Shown: positions 1-9,022, counted from the first letter of the stretch. The stretch is DNA of 64,000 nucleotides from CBDDKZ01 sp965230415 (GCA_965230415.1 CBDDKZ010000005.1:1922001-1986000), one strand, 5' to 3'. Translations and numbers: made by a program. The notes: generated by a model not told the origin, from the letters alone.

Positions 1-120
1 CTACGTAAGCGGCTGTTTCCGTATTCTCAGAAGAAGATGCAGGTAATTTGCAATAATGAGAATTGCGAAGAATACCTGGAGCATAACCAGGTATATGATG
101 AAGGCAATATGGGAAAATAA
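1..120 (+). CDS. C-terminal end of an unidentified protein (partial)
   Basis: The first 120 bases are open in frame 1 and end in TAA, encoding a 39-residue C-terminal fragment that contains two cysteines spaced as C-N-N-E-N-C and is rich in Asn and Glu. The gene begins before the window. I do not recognise the family from this fragment. It runs towards the minus-strand purine nucleoside phosphorylase gene, so the two are convergent, with about 90 bases of non-coding DNA between them. Confidence 0.5.
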   Translation, partial: LRKRLFPYSQKKMQVICNNENCEEYLEHNQVYDEGNMGK

Positions 121-209
121 TTAATAATCGGTAAAGGAAATAGATGCGTTGATAAACGAAATTTGAGGAAGACGACATCGCGGACATCACCTTCCTAAAA
201 GCTACTATA

Positions 210-1025
210 CTATTGCATGGCAATTAATTCCTTGAAGACCTTTGTTAATTTTGGTTCGGCCACGCCCGCCGCTTCAATAATTTTTTCGATGCTGGCTGGT
301 TCTAATGCTCCCGGATAACACAAATCGGTTATGACCGATATGGCAAAGCACGGTATATTCATGTGTCTCGCTACAATAATTTCCGGAACAGTAGACATGC
401 CTACGGCATCTGCACCTATCACTTCCAGGAATTTGTATTCTGCCGGTGTTTCCAGGTTAGGACCCGGAACGCTTACATAAACTCCCTGATGTATCGGAAT
501 GTGATGCTTGGCAGCTATGTGTAAGGCCTGATCTCTCATTTCAAGGTCGTAAGTATCGAACATATCAGGCCATCGCGGTCCCAGTTCATCAATATTTGAG
601 CCGATTAAAGGATTGCCCGGTTGCAGGTTGATATGATCGCAGAATACCATTAAATCACTCAGTTGGAATTTATGGTTAATTCCACCCGCTGCATTGGAAA
701 CAAATAATTTTTCGATGCCCAGAAGCTTCATGACGCGTATCGGAAAGGTTACCTCTTGCATGGTGAATCCTTCGTAGTAGTGAAAGCGTCCCTGCATAAC
801 TACGACACTTTTGCCTTCCAAAGTGCCTAATAGTAGCCTGCCGTGATGCTGTTCTACTGTGCTTTCCGGAAAGTGAGGTATATCAGCATAATCCAATGTG
901 TGAGCGATATCAACTTCATCGGCTAATTTACCCAATCCGGTTCCCAGTATTATTCCAAATTGAGGTGTAAAATCAGGAGCAATATTTTGAATATAGTTGG
1001 TTGCTTCTTTGAATTGATCAAGCAT
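210..1025 (-). CDS. punA: purine nucleoside phosphorylase
   Basis: Trimeric PNP/MTAP-family enzyme: cleaves purine (deoxy)nucleosides with phosphate to the base and (deoxy)ribose-1-phosphate, for cytoplasmic salvage. The 271-residue length is usual. Family motifs are visible: the phosphate-binding ILGTGLG near residue 27, HHGRL, QGRFHYYEGF, SNAAGGIN and GPNLETPAEY with the base-contacting Glu. The residue matching the purine-specificity Asn of mammalian PNP (SLITNK) is Asp here (SVITDL), a change that in the family tends to relax specificity towards 6-aminopurines. It lies 12 bases downstream of bioA on the same strand, so it may be co-transcribed with the biotin genes, although the pathways are unrelated. 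Confidence 0.93.
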   Translation of the reverse strand: MLDQFKEATNYIQNIAPDFTPQFGIILGTGLGKLADEVDIAHTLDYADIPHFPESTVEQHHGRLLLGTLEGKSVVVMQGRFHYYEGFTMQEVTFPIRVMKLLGIEKLFVSNAAGGINHKFQLSDLMVFCDHINLQPGNPLIGSNIDELGPRWPDMFDTYDLEMRDQALHIAAKHHIPIHQGVYVSVPGPNLETPAEYKFLEVIGADAVGMSTVPEIIVARHMNIPCFAISVITDLCYPGALEPASIEKIIEAAGVAEPKLTKVFKELIAMQ

Positions 1026-1037
1026 CTGTTAAAAGTT

Positions 1038-2315
1038 TTAAAATGATTCGGCTAATTTATCTAATGTTTTGGAAATCCCATTATAAACCCGGGTTAATTC
1101 CTCGTCGGTAATGCAATATGGCGGCATTACATAAATAATATTACCAAGTGGCCTTAATAGCAGGTTTAAATTCATAAACTCATTGTACAGCCAATCTCTT
1201 AGATTGTTAAAATAAGAGGTTTGTTCACCTGTACGAATTTCTATAGACAAAATGGTACCCAGACTCTTTACATCCTGAACACAGGAATGTGCACTAAAAT
1301 GAGCACATGCTTCCTGATGCCTTTTGTTAATCCGGTTGATATTCGCGGTAGTTTCGTCTTCCAGGAGTACATCCAGGCTGGCATTTGCCACGGCACAAGC
1401 GAGCGGGTTGGCAGTAAATGAATGGCCATGATAAAAAGCTCTTAACTTATCATCACCTAAGAACGCTGATTCAATCTGTTCATTACAAAATGTCATGGAC
1501 ATAGGCATGTAACCCCCGGTAAGCCCTTTGGAAATACACATAATATCCGGATATACCGTTTGGTACTCTGAAGCAAATCGTTTGCCTGTACGACCAAACC
1601 CTGTCATTACTTCGTCGGCCACACAAATTACCTCGTGCGCTTTTGCCACTTCAAGCAGGTTTTGAAGTATTTCAGATGCATAAATGCGCATACCTGCCGA
1701 TCCTTGTACTAATGGTTCATAGACAAAAGCGGCTACGTCTTTGTTTTTTACAAGTTTTTTGAATTGCTCCACTTCATTTTCACCATTTGGGAATGGCAAT
1801 ACCTGTACTTCAAAAAGGTGATTGAAGAAGGGTTTGTAAAAGGAGCTTTTGCCACTTAAAGACATAGCTCCAAAGGTGTCGCCATGATAGGCACCTTCTA
1901 TTACAATAATTTTTTCTTTAGGCTGGTTAAGGTTGTACCAGTATTGAATAGCCATTTTCACACCTACTTCGACAGCCGTGCTTCCGTTATCACTGAAAAA
2001 CGCTCGTTTCATTGCTCCCGGCATGATTTGAATCAAGCGCGCTACTATACGTATAGCTGGCTCGTGTGTGAATCCGGCAAAAATAACCTGTTGTAAAGCT
2101 TCAGCCTGTTCTTGTAAGGCCTTTATTATATGTGGGTGCGAATGTCCGTGAATATTTACCCACCAAGAAGAAATGGCATCGATAATAATTCTTCCGTCTT
2201 TCAGGTGTATAGATGCTTTTTCGCTGCGCTCGACTAATTCATGGTTTAATCCCTCCAATAACCCGAAGGGATGCCAGATATGGTCCTGATCCAATTGCAT
2301 TAATGCTTTATCCAT
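1038..2315 (-). CDS. bioA: adenosylmethionine-8-amino-7-oxononanoate aminotransferase
   Basis: PLP-dependent class III aminotransferase that converts KAPA to DAPA using S-adenosylmethionine as amino donor in biotin synthesis. The 425 residues match the family. Visible markers are the N-terminal IWHPF, the substrate-site SSWWVNIHGHSHPHI, GSTAVEVGVKMA, the PLP-stacking EGAYHGDTFGAMS, the Asp of CVADEVMTGFGRTG and the Schiff-base Lys in SKGLTGGYMPMS. The start overlaps the end of bioD by 8 bases, which indicates translational coupling. bioB and bioF are not in the window. Confidence 0.95.
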   Translation of the reverse strand: MDKALMQLDQDHIWHPFGLLEGLNHELVERSEKASIHLKDGRIIIDAISSWWVNIHGHSHPHIIKALQEQAEALQQVIFAGFTHEPAIRIVARLIQIMPGAMKRAFFSDNGSTAVEVGVKMAIQYWYNLNQPKEKIIVIEGAYHGDTFGAMSLSGKSSFYKPFFNHLFEVQVLPFPNGENEVEQFKKLVKNKDVAAFVYEPLVQGSAGMRIYASEILQNLLEVAKAHEVICVADEVMTGFGRTGKRFASEYQTVYPDIMCISKGLTGGYMPMSMTFCNEQIESAFLGDDKLRAFYHGHSFTANPLACAVANASLDVLLEDETTANINRINKRHQEACAHFSAHSCVQDVKSLGTILSIEIRTGEQTSYFNNLRDWLYNEFMNLNLLLRPLGNIIYVMPPYCITDEELTRVYNGISKTLDKLAESF

Positions 2316-2919
2316 GCCAATTCTTTTTCAGTTCCTGAGCATAGTGAGAGATGCTCGATTCGTTTAAATTTTCTTCTGGCATGACATGCAGGAGTTTGCA
2401 ATACCCGGCATATTTGAGAATATATTCTTCGGAAGATTCATTGGGTGCTCCATTAAAAACGATGCCTTTTACAGTTACATTTCGCCGTTTTAGCTCCTGA
2501 ATGCTCAATAAGGTATGATTGATGCTTCCGAGGTATAAATTGGCCACCAATACCACTTCAGCGTCAAATTTTTGAGCCATATCTATAACAAATTCCTTGT
2601 CGTTCAAGGGTACGAGAATTCCTCCTGCCCCTTCAATTACCAGGTTTTTTGTTGTTTCCGGTAGTGTTACCTGGTCCAATGAGATCGAGGTATTTTCCAG
2701 GGCAGCAGCAGCATGCGGAGACATTGGAGCCTTTAATCGATAGGCCTCAGGGTGTACAGCGACATGATCACCGCATAAAGCCCTTATGCTGTCAGTATCT
2801 GTTTCTTCAATACCTGCCTGAACCGGTTTCCAATAGTCGGCATGAAGTGCTTTTGCCAGAATAGCACTTACTACCGTTTTACCGGAATCGGTGCCGATGG
2901 CCGTAACAAAATAATTCAT
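2308..2919 (-). CDS. bioD: dethiobiotin synthetase
   Basis: ATP-dependent carboxylase that closes the ureido ring of DAPA to form dethiobiotin. The 203-residue protein has the P-loop variant TAIGTDSGKTVVS near the N terminus, the substrate-binding WKPVQAG, and VIEGAGGILVPL, all typical of BioD. It precedes and overlaps bioA. The lipoprotein gene ends only 4 bases upstream of its start codon, so the order lipoprotein-bioD-bioA-punA could be one transcript. Confidence 0.95.
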   Translation of the reverse strand: MNYFVTAIGTDSGKTVVSAILAKALHADYWKPVQAGIEETDTDSIRALCGDHVAVHPEAYRLKAPMSPHAAAALENTSISLDQVTLPETTKNLVIEGAGGILVPLNDKEFVIDMAQKFDAEVVLVANLYLGSINHTLLSIQELKRRNVTVKGIVFNGAPNESSEEYILKYAGYCKLLHVMPEENLNESSISHYAQELKKNWHG

Positions 2920-2923
2920 TCAA

Positions 2924-3484
2924 TTATTTAATTTCTGCTTTCACTACACCGCAATGCGGCATCTGCTCTCCAAAGTACGGGTTGATGATCTCTGCTTTTT
3001 CATTTAACCAAAATGCACCCTGATCATCGAATGCCATTGGGCAATATTGCCAGTAATAGGCTTCCCCTTCAGGTAGATTTGCATTTACCAGGCCCATCAT
3101 GGATGCAGTCACATTTTTAAATACCAAACGTTGCTGTTCCAGGTCATCACTAGCGGCTATTTTAGCGATATCTTCTTTCCAGGCAGTCAGGAACGCGTTT
3201 TCTGCATTAACTTTTGCTCCCAATTCAGCAGCCGACTTAGACGCAGAGGCGGCATCGCTGTCAAATAGGTTGTTTTTGAGCTCGAAGTAAACTGTTAATT
3301 GAGCTTTTAAGTCCTCGGGAGAGACTGCATTTACTAAATTATCATTAACGGGAGGTCTCCCATCTTTGTGTATCTCTTGCATTTTTTTTGCAAGATTTTC
3401 CGCTGAGTCCGCACTAGAAGGCTGTTCGCTGCAGGCTGTACCTAAAAGTGCTATAATGAGAGCTGTATAGGTTAATTTTCGCAT
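2924..3484 (-). CDS. DUF3347-type periplasmic lipoprotein
   Basis: A 186-residue predicted lipoprotein. I start it at the Met that begins a typical signal (MRKLTYTALIIALLGTACSE) with the lipobox Cys at residue 17; a longer in-frame reading adds 18 residues that look untranslated. The mature part is helical, then ends with YYWQYCPMAFDDQGAFWL and NPYFGEQMPHCG, the Cys- and Met-containing signature of DUF3347. That domain is often attached to or encoded near CusB-like metal efflux adaptors, so a role in binding copper or another soft metal in the periplasm is an inference. Here no efflux genes are adjacent; it sits upstream of bioD. Confidence 0.8.
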   Translation of the reverse strand: MRKLTYTALIIALLGTACSEQPSSADSAENLAKKMQEIHKDGRPPVNDNLVNAVSPEDLKAQLTVYFELKNNLFDSDAASASKSAAELGAKVNAENAFLTAWKEDIAKIAASDDLEQQRLVFKNVTASMMGLVNANLPEGEAYYWQYCPMAFDDQGAFWLNEKAEIINPYFGEQMPHCGVVKAEIK

Positions 3485-4103
3485 AGATGTCAATTTTACT
3501 ACAAAAATGCTCAATAATGGGCATAATGACAAATGCATTGTTGTCTTGCAAACCAGACCGGTAATATATTCGTTCCAAGTGTTACAAAAAGTTTCAGAAA
3601 ACCAATCGGTGGCTACCAGCCTGTTTTGTTAGCAGTAATTAGCAAGTACCTAAAAATCAATATGAACATAATGTGCTCTTTTTCCGTACAAGAAGCATTA
3701 TTGTGAATTGCCGCTAACGCTGCAACTTTTAGTCGCTTTTTATGTAGCCCGGCCAGATGTAATATTGTTATAAATTTATTATGAAAATTTGATCCTTTCG
3801 TGATATTTTCCCCCATTATTCCGTTTAAGTTTGTGCTGTGACTTTCATGCTCGCTGCTGGTATTTTATTACTGGTGTTGAAAGATTTGTTAATAGATTTT
3901 TACAATTTTTTTAAATGTAAAACCTTATGAAAAAGATGACTTAAACAAGATCCGGATTATTTCCTTTGGTCAGGTAAATAAACTAAATCGATTAATTACA
4001 ATTAGTCCGATCAGGAAGTCAATTTTTTCCTGACAGGCATACTTTTGCCCTCTTTTGAATGAGAAAGAGACCCTATAAGCTTTTTAATACTTATCAAAAA
4101 TAT
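3485..4103. other. divergent intergenic region
   Basis: About 620 bases of AT-rich DNA between the divergent DUF3347 lipoprotein gene and the outer-membrane protein gene. A 67-codon minus-strand reading frame at 3613-3816 lacks any family resemblance or good context and is treated as chance. Apart from one candidate promoter box near 4040, I see no structured RNA or repeat. Confidence 0.5.
4040..4047 (+). promoter_or_regulatory. candidate Bacteroidota -7 box
   Basis: TACTTTTG fits the TAnnTTTG -7 consensus of Bacteroidota sigma-70 promoters and lies 56 bases before the chosen start of the outer-membrane protein gene. No clear TTTG -33 element is found at the right spacing, so support is moderate. 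Confidence 0.35.
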
Positions 4104-4985
4104 ATGAAAATGAAACTACAATTAATTACAATTATTGCACTGAGCACTTCATTTATGACTTTTGCTCAACACGAAGTCCATTATGACAACAATTTCAAGG
4201 AAAAACAGGAACAGAGCGCGACTTATCAGGAGGTGCCTGACGAAGAACTTTCTGAAAAAAATGGAGGCATTATGGAAATTTCTGGATTGGATAATGATCC
4301 ACAAGAAGATAATAAAGAAGCCGAAAGTGATGACAAAGAGAAGAGTGGTACACTTGCCATTAATCTGTTGCATAATAGTTTTGCAGGTTTTCATCCGGGT
4401 ATTTTCGGATCAATACCTACACCTAAATCCTTTAGTATAACCTATTACGGCATATATTGGACCAATCCGGCATTTGGTAGCCCCAGTACGGGTAACGACT
4501 TTTGGTTCGAACATGGAGCAGGCCTTGCCTTTAAGGTACTCAAAGGCCAGTTATTGGTAAACCCTTCTCTTGGCCTCGCACATGGCAAGTTACTATCAGG
4601 AAATGAAGGAGCAGTAGCGGGAGATGGTATTATTCCCAGCATATTTTTGCATCATTCAAGTAAGTGGGTTACGGCAGATTTTTACTTTGCCTTTTACAAA
4701 GCACTTAGCGAAGGGGTAAATCCGTCTAGGGATTTTATCTTCAATTGGGTAAACCCAGTTTTCAATATCAACAAATTTATCGGAGTAGGTGCCTATTACG
4801 AACAATTTGTAAATACACGAACCGGAGAAGTGAATAAACTAGTCGACATTAATCAATGGTTAGGTGGTGCGATACGCTTTAGTACAGGTAAAGGAGCTTC
4901 TTTCACGGTTGCTCTGGGGAAAAATTTTACCAATGTAGGCGGGAATGGCTTTCATAAAATTAGTATGTTCATTCCCATTCAATAA
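4104..4985 (+). CDS. predicted outer-membrane beta-barrel protein of unknown function
   Basis: A 293-residue exported protein. The start is the Met before a clear signal peptide (MKMKLQLITIIALSTSFMTF, cleaved about AQ-HE); an upstream in-frame ATG would add 15 basic residues before it. The mature N terminus (about residues 20-75) is highly acidic and low in complexity. The rest alternates polar and hydrophobic residues with many aromatics (SITYYGIYW, NDFWFEHGAGLAF) and looks like a small beta-barrel resembling uncharacterised Bacteroidota outer-membrane families. It precedes the adenylation-domain operon on the same strand but is separated from it by a hairpin, so a functional link is not established. 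Confidence 0.6.
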   Translation: MKMKLQLITIIALSTSFMTFAQHEVHYDNNFKEKQEQSATYQEVPDEELSEKNGGIMEISGLDNDPQEDNKEAESDDKEKSGTLAINLLHNSFAGFHPGIFGSIPTPKSFSITYYGIYWTNPAFGSPSTGNDFWFEHGAGLAFKVLKGQLLVNPSLGLAHGKLLSGNEGAVAGDGIIPSIFLHHSSKWVTADFYFAFYKALSEGVNPSRDFIFNWVNPVFNINKFIGVGAYYEQFVNTRTGEVNKLVDINQWLGGAIRFSTGKGASFTVALGKNFTNVGGNGFHKISMFIPIQ

Positions 4986-5013
4986 TTATAGCGGCCTTAC
5001 AACGCTATAATTA
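4983..5013 (+). terminator. hairpin terminator after the outer-membrane protein gene
   Basis: A perfect 10-bp inverted repeat, TAATTATAGC and GCTATAATTA, with an 11-base loop, overlaps the stop codon at 4983. It lacks a long U tract but probably separates this gene from the operon that starts at 5134. Confidence 0.5.
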
Positions 5014-5133
5014 ATTCCTTACTGCTTAAAGTTAATAACCCTTTTTTAGCTGCTCTTGCATTAGCCAATGTTTGAGTAGAGCGCTTATTGCTAAAGGCCA
5101 CGAAGGGTATCCAACTTTTTAAAACAAATTTTT

Positions 5134-8100
5134 ATGAAAAATAATATAAACACACATATAAGTAATTCTACTGCTGAAGTAGCTAATTACATGGAACAAG
5201 TTGCTTTTGATAATGTACATTTAAAACACTTATCCAACATTGACCGGTTTTTGTTCCAGAAATTTGGTATCGGTCCGAAAATAGCAACACAGGAGATACT
5301 CATACACAAGTCCTTTGAGTACCACGCTGCTATTAATCCTGATGGAATTGCTGTTGTACACGAAGGTGATGAGATTAAATTCAAAGAACTCGATGAGCAA
5401 GCCAATGCCCTTGCTCTCGCACTTTTGGAAAACAAAGTAGGGCCCGGTTCCAACGTTGGCCTGTTTATTCAGCGTTCCATACCTATGGTAGTTGGAATTC
5501 TGGCCGTACTTAAAACGGGTGCGGCTTACGTACCTCAGCATATTGGTATTTCACCCGAAGACCAATTGCTACGAATTATTAATTCTGCTTCAATTAATAC
5601 CGTGTTGACTTTATCAAAGTATGAGTCGCTGGTTCCCGAAGTGAAGGGTTTAAATGTAATGTGTCTGGATGCGTTTATTGAAGCATACAAAAAGCAAGCT
5701 GTTACTGCCAAATTGCCTTCTATTCCGATAGAAATGGATGATATATGTTATCATGTCTATACCTCTGGCACAACAGGAATCCCTAATGGTGTACAGGTTT
5801 CTCACCGCAATTTATCAAATGTACTGTTGCACGAGCCGGGTAATTTATGGATGCGACCCGGTACCTGTGTTGCGCAACTATTAAATATTGCTTTTGATAT
5901 GGCTGCTTGGGAGATTCTGGGTGCAATGGCCAATGGAGCCACACTTGTTATCAGGGGTAAAGATATTGAGGAGACCGTGCGCAAAGTTGATATCGTTATC
6001 GCCACACCAACGATATTAAGTACAATTAATACCGATTTGTGCAAAAACATAAAAGTTGCTGCTGTTGCCGGCGAGCCATGTCCACGAACCTTAGCAGAAA
6101 AATGGTCCAAATTCTGTGCTTTTTATAATTCCTGTGGCCCGACCGAAACCACAATCGTTAATACGGCTCATCGTTTTTCTCCCAGCGATGAAATTATGTC
6201 CATAGGCAAGCCACTTCCCAACAACAATGTATACATTTTGAATGAACATAGAGAACCCTGCCCAATTGGAGTTGTTGGAGAGATGTGGGCAGGGGGCTTG
6301 TGCGTAACCAAAGGTTATTTAAATAACGAAGAACTAACCAACAAAAAATACCTTGATGATCCATTTATGGGTACAGGTAAAATGTATAAAACAGGAGATT
6401 TGGTTCGATGGACTATGGACGGCACGCTGGAGCATTTGGGCAGAGTAGATGATCAGGTAAAAGTAAATGGTTTTCGAGTGGAGCTGGATGCGATCTCAGG
6501 TATTATGGAAGAACATGAGGATGTTAAGCGAGCTGTCACATTGAAATATGATAACCAGACGCTGATTTCTTTTGTAAGTCCTGCCCATGTGGAAAAGGAC
6601 GAATTAATTGGCAAACTGGAAAGTAGATTACCCTATTACAGTGTTCCTAAAGAAATCTATTCCCTTGACGAATTACCAATGACTGCAAGAGGTAAGGTAG
6701 ACAAGCGTAAACTATTGGAGGAAGTAGAGCTTCTTAGGGAAAAAGGGGCACAAAAAAGTGACCTTAACAGCAAAATTAAAAGAGCTGAAGCACCAGCTGA
6801 TGAGGAAACACATTCGATTCCGGATCTCAACAAAGTAAGCTTACCAAAGCAAGTCAGCCGGTTTTCACGATTGTGGAAGGGCGAGCGATTGATGCATTAT
6901 TATCGTTTAATGCTACTCTGTTTTTTAGCCAATGCAGGAATCATGGCCTATGGCTTAATCTATGCAGATTGGTGGATACAAGCGGGCATTAGATGGGATA
7001 TTTTTGCCGAAATTGCTATCGTGAACTTTACCGTGGCTATATGTATTAGACAACAGTATATTATTAATCTCTTATTTGGTTTGGCCACGGCAATTCCTAA
7101 AAGCTGGCCTTTGTCTATTCGTAGGCGTGCCGGTAAGATCTATCACTTCGGTGGACTTCATATTGGTGGTAATGTAAGTGGAACGCTATGGTATTTACTA
7201 TTTGTGGTTAGCCTATTTTATAGTTTCTATAGTCACAAAACGATTAACACACCACCATCTATTCTGTTAGTAATCAATGTTTTGTTGGCTGTATTACTAG
7301 TTTTTATAATTGTAATGGCGCTACCAAAAGCCAGAGCTCAAAAGCACGATCGTTTTGAGCGCACACACCGTTTTGGCGGTTGGGTAGCACTGGCTCTATT
7401 TTGGGTACAAACCCTATTCATGATAGCCTGGAGTAATCCTGATGTGTATTTCGGGAGCGCATTGTTAAGCTCTGCAAGTTTTTGGTTATTAACAACAGTC
7501 ACTTTGAGCATTTTACTGCCCTGGCTACGTTTGAAAAAAATTGATGTTTCCTATGAGAAGCCGTCTAACCATGTGGTGCTTGCACGGTTTAACTACGGCG
7601 AGACACCTTTTGCAGGATCTTCTACTGTGTTGAGTCGAAATCCGCTTTTGGAATGGCATGCTTTTGCGAACGTGCCGGAACCAGGCCGGGAAGGGTTTCG
7701 ATTAACCATATCACGGGCAGGCGACTGGACCGGTCAGTTAATAGATGATCAACCGAAAAAACTATGGGTGAAAGGTATTTCTACTGCCGGGGTTGGAAAT
7801 ATAGATCAATTGTTCAATAAAGTAGTATGGATTGCTACCGGAAGCGGTGTCGGTCCGTGTTTACCCCACCTGTTTTCGGGTAAAGTACCTGCCCGTTTAG
7901 TTTGGGCCACCCGTAATCCCAGAAAGACTTATGGTGATCAATTGGTAGATGAAATTTTGAAGGCGCAGCCAGATGCCGTGATTTGGGATACCGATGTACA
8001 TGGTAAACCCGATATGGTAAAACTGGCTTATATGGCCTATAAGGACTTCGATGCCGAAGCAGTTATTTGTATTTCTAATAAAAAGCTCACGTGGCAGGTG

Positions 8101-8157
8101 GTATATGGTATGGAAAGCAGAGGAATACCGGCTTATGGTGCTATTTGGGACTCTTAA
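5134..8157 (+). CDS. NRPS-like adenylation domain fused to membrane flavin reductase-like domain
   Basis: A 1007-residue three-part protein. Residues about 50-540 are an adenylation domain: A3 TSGTTGIPNGVQVSH (T210; the usual Lys is Asn218), A4 FDMAAWE with the amino-acid-contacting Asp255, GPTE (G335), A7 YKTGDL, A8 GRVDDQVKVNGFRVE and the A10 catalytic Lys521. No carrier-domain Ser motif follows. Residues about 590-800 hold roughly six membrane helices with conserved-looking His (YHFGGLHIGGNVSG). Residues about 810-1007 resemble a ferric-reductase/FNR unit: WHAFANVP, RAGDWTGQL, and the nucleotide-binding WIATGSGVGPCLP (from 899). The membrane-plus-reductase part recalls the fungal TmpA membrane flavoproteins. 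Predicted to activate an amino acid and perform a membrane redox step; the substrate is unknown. First gene of an operon with a crotonase and a LeuA homologue. Confidence 0.8.
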   Translation: MKNNINTHISNSTAEVANYMEQVAFDNVHLKHLSNIDRFLFQKFGIGPKIATQEILIHKSFEYHAAINPDGIAVVHEGDEIKFKELDEQANALALALLENKVGPGSNVGLFIQRSIPMVVGILAVLKTGAAYVPQHIGISPEDQLLRIINSASINTVLTLSKYESLVPEVKGLNVMCLDAFIEAYKKQAVTAKLPSIPIEMDDICYHVYTSGTTGIPNGVQVSHRNLSNVLLHEPGNLWMRPGTCVAQLLNIAFDMAAWEILGAMANGATLVIRGKDIEETVRKVDIVIATPTILSTINTDLCKNIKVAAVAGEPCPRTLAEKWSKFCAFYNSCGPTETTIVNTAHRFSPSDEIMSIGKPLPNNNVYILNEHREPCPIGVVGEMWAGGLCVTKGYLNNEELTNKKYLDDPFMGTGKMYKTGDLVRWTMDGTLEHLGRVDDQVKVNGFRVELDAISGIMEEHEDVKRAVTLKYDNQTLISFVSPAHVEKDELIGKLESRLPYYSVPKEIYSLDELPMTARGKVDKRKLLEEVELLREKGAQKSDLNSKIKRAEAPADEETHSIPDLNKVSLPKQVSRFSRLWKGERLMHYYRLMLLCFLANAGIMAYGLIYADWWIQAGIRWDIFAEIAIVNFTVAICIRQQYIINLLFGLATAIPKSWPLSIRRRAGKIYHFGGLHIGGNVSGTLWYLLFVVSLFYSFYSHKTINTPPSILLVINVLLAVLLVFIIVMALPKARAQKHDRFERTHRFGGWVALALFWVQTLFMIAWSNPDVYFGSALLSSASFWLLTTVTLSILLPWLRLKKIDVSYEKPSNHVVLARFNYGETPFAGSSTVLSRNPLLEWHAFANVPEPGREGFRLTISRAGDWTGQLIDDQPKKLWVKGISTAGVGNIDQLFNKVVWIATGSGVGPCLPHLFSGKVPARLVWATRNPRKTYGDQLVDEILKAQPDAVIWDTDVHGKPDMVKLAYMAYKDFDAEAVICISNKKLTWQVVYGMESRGIPAYGAIWDS

Positions 8158-8167
8158 TTTAACAATC

Positions 8168-9022
8168 ATGAAAAATATTCAAATAAAAAGACATGGGCGT
8201 GTTGCCATTATCGAAATAGATCGCCCGCAGGCACTCAACGCCTTAAACAGCGAACTGATGCGTGAATTGGTTACGGTCACTCAATTTTTGGACCGCAGCG
8301 ATGAAGTCGGTTGTATTGTTATTACCGGTTCGGAAAAAACGTTTGCCGCTGGTGCCGATATCAAAGAGATGGTCGACAAATCTTTCTTAGACGTGCATTC
8401 GGAAGATTACTTTTCGGAGTGGGAGCAGTTTGCTACCATAAAGACACCTAAAGTTGCTGCTGTTGCCGGGTATGCACTCGGTGGTGGATGCGAACTCGCC
8501 ATGATGTGTGATATTATTTACGCAGCAGAAAACGCGGTTTTTGGTCAACCTGAAATAAAAATCGGGGTCATCCCCGGGATTGGCGGTACTCAGCGACTCA
8601 CCAGAGTATTGGGCAAATATAAGGCCATGGATGTGGTATTAACAGGTCGTTACATGAACGCTATTGAGGCTGAGAGCCTGGGTCTAGTAGCACGTATCTT
8701 TCCTACCAAAGATTTATTGGCAGAAACACTTAGCATCGCCAAAAATATAGCTTCGTTTAGTAAAACGAGCTCTATCGTCGCCAAAGAATCGGTAGACAGG
8801 GCATTGGAATTATCACTAAAAGAAGGGTTGTTATACGAACGCAGGGCTTTTCAATCGCTATTTGCCACCAAGCATCAAAAAGAAGGTATGCGGGCTTTTG
8901 TCGAAAAAAGAACAGCCAATTTCCGTATCTCAAATTGTGATACGGAAAAAACGAGCAATGAGACAAAAGAGGAACTGGATAAGCATCTTAACAATGCCAA
9001 AACCTACTCCGACAAGCCTTAA
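8168..9022 (+). CDS. enoyl-CoA hydratase/isomerase family protein
   Basis: Crotonase-fold protein of 284 residues starting at the ATG 10 bases after the adenylation-fusion gene; the reading frame extends upstream into that gene but the crotonase N terminus (MKNIQIKRHGRVAIIEIDRP) fixes the start. Oxyanion-hole segments AAGADIKEM and GYALGGGCELAMMCD are present. Both catalytic glutamates of true enoyl-CoA hydratases are conserved (GGGCE and FGQPEIKIGVIPGIGGTQRL), so hydration of a trans-2-enoyl-CoA is the likely chemistry. After the normal family end (AFVEKRTANF) there is an extra polar tail of about 30 residues. Its tight spacing makes it part of the adenylation operon rather than a general beta-oxidation gene. 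Confidence 0.88.
   Translation: MKNIQIKRHGRVAIIEIDRPQALNALNSELMRELVTVTQFLDRSDEVGCIVITGSEKTFAAGADIKEMVDKSFLDVHSEDYFSEWEQFATIKTPKVAAVAGYALGGGCELAMMCDIIYAAENAVFGQPEIKIGVIPGIGGTQRLTRVLGKYKAMDVVLTGRYMNAIEAESLGLVARIFPTKDLLAETLSIAKNIASFSKTSSIVAKESVDRALELSLKEGLLYERRAFQSLFATKHQKEGMRAFVEKRTANFRISNCDTEKTSNETKEELDKHLNNAKTYSDKP

Noticed and set aside
3613..3816. A 67-codon minus-strand open frame in the first long intergenic region
   Set aside because: No recognisable domain or membrane or signal pattern, unusual composition and poor context. Best seen as chance.
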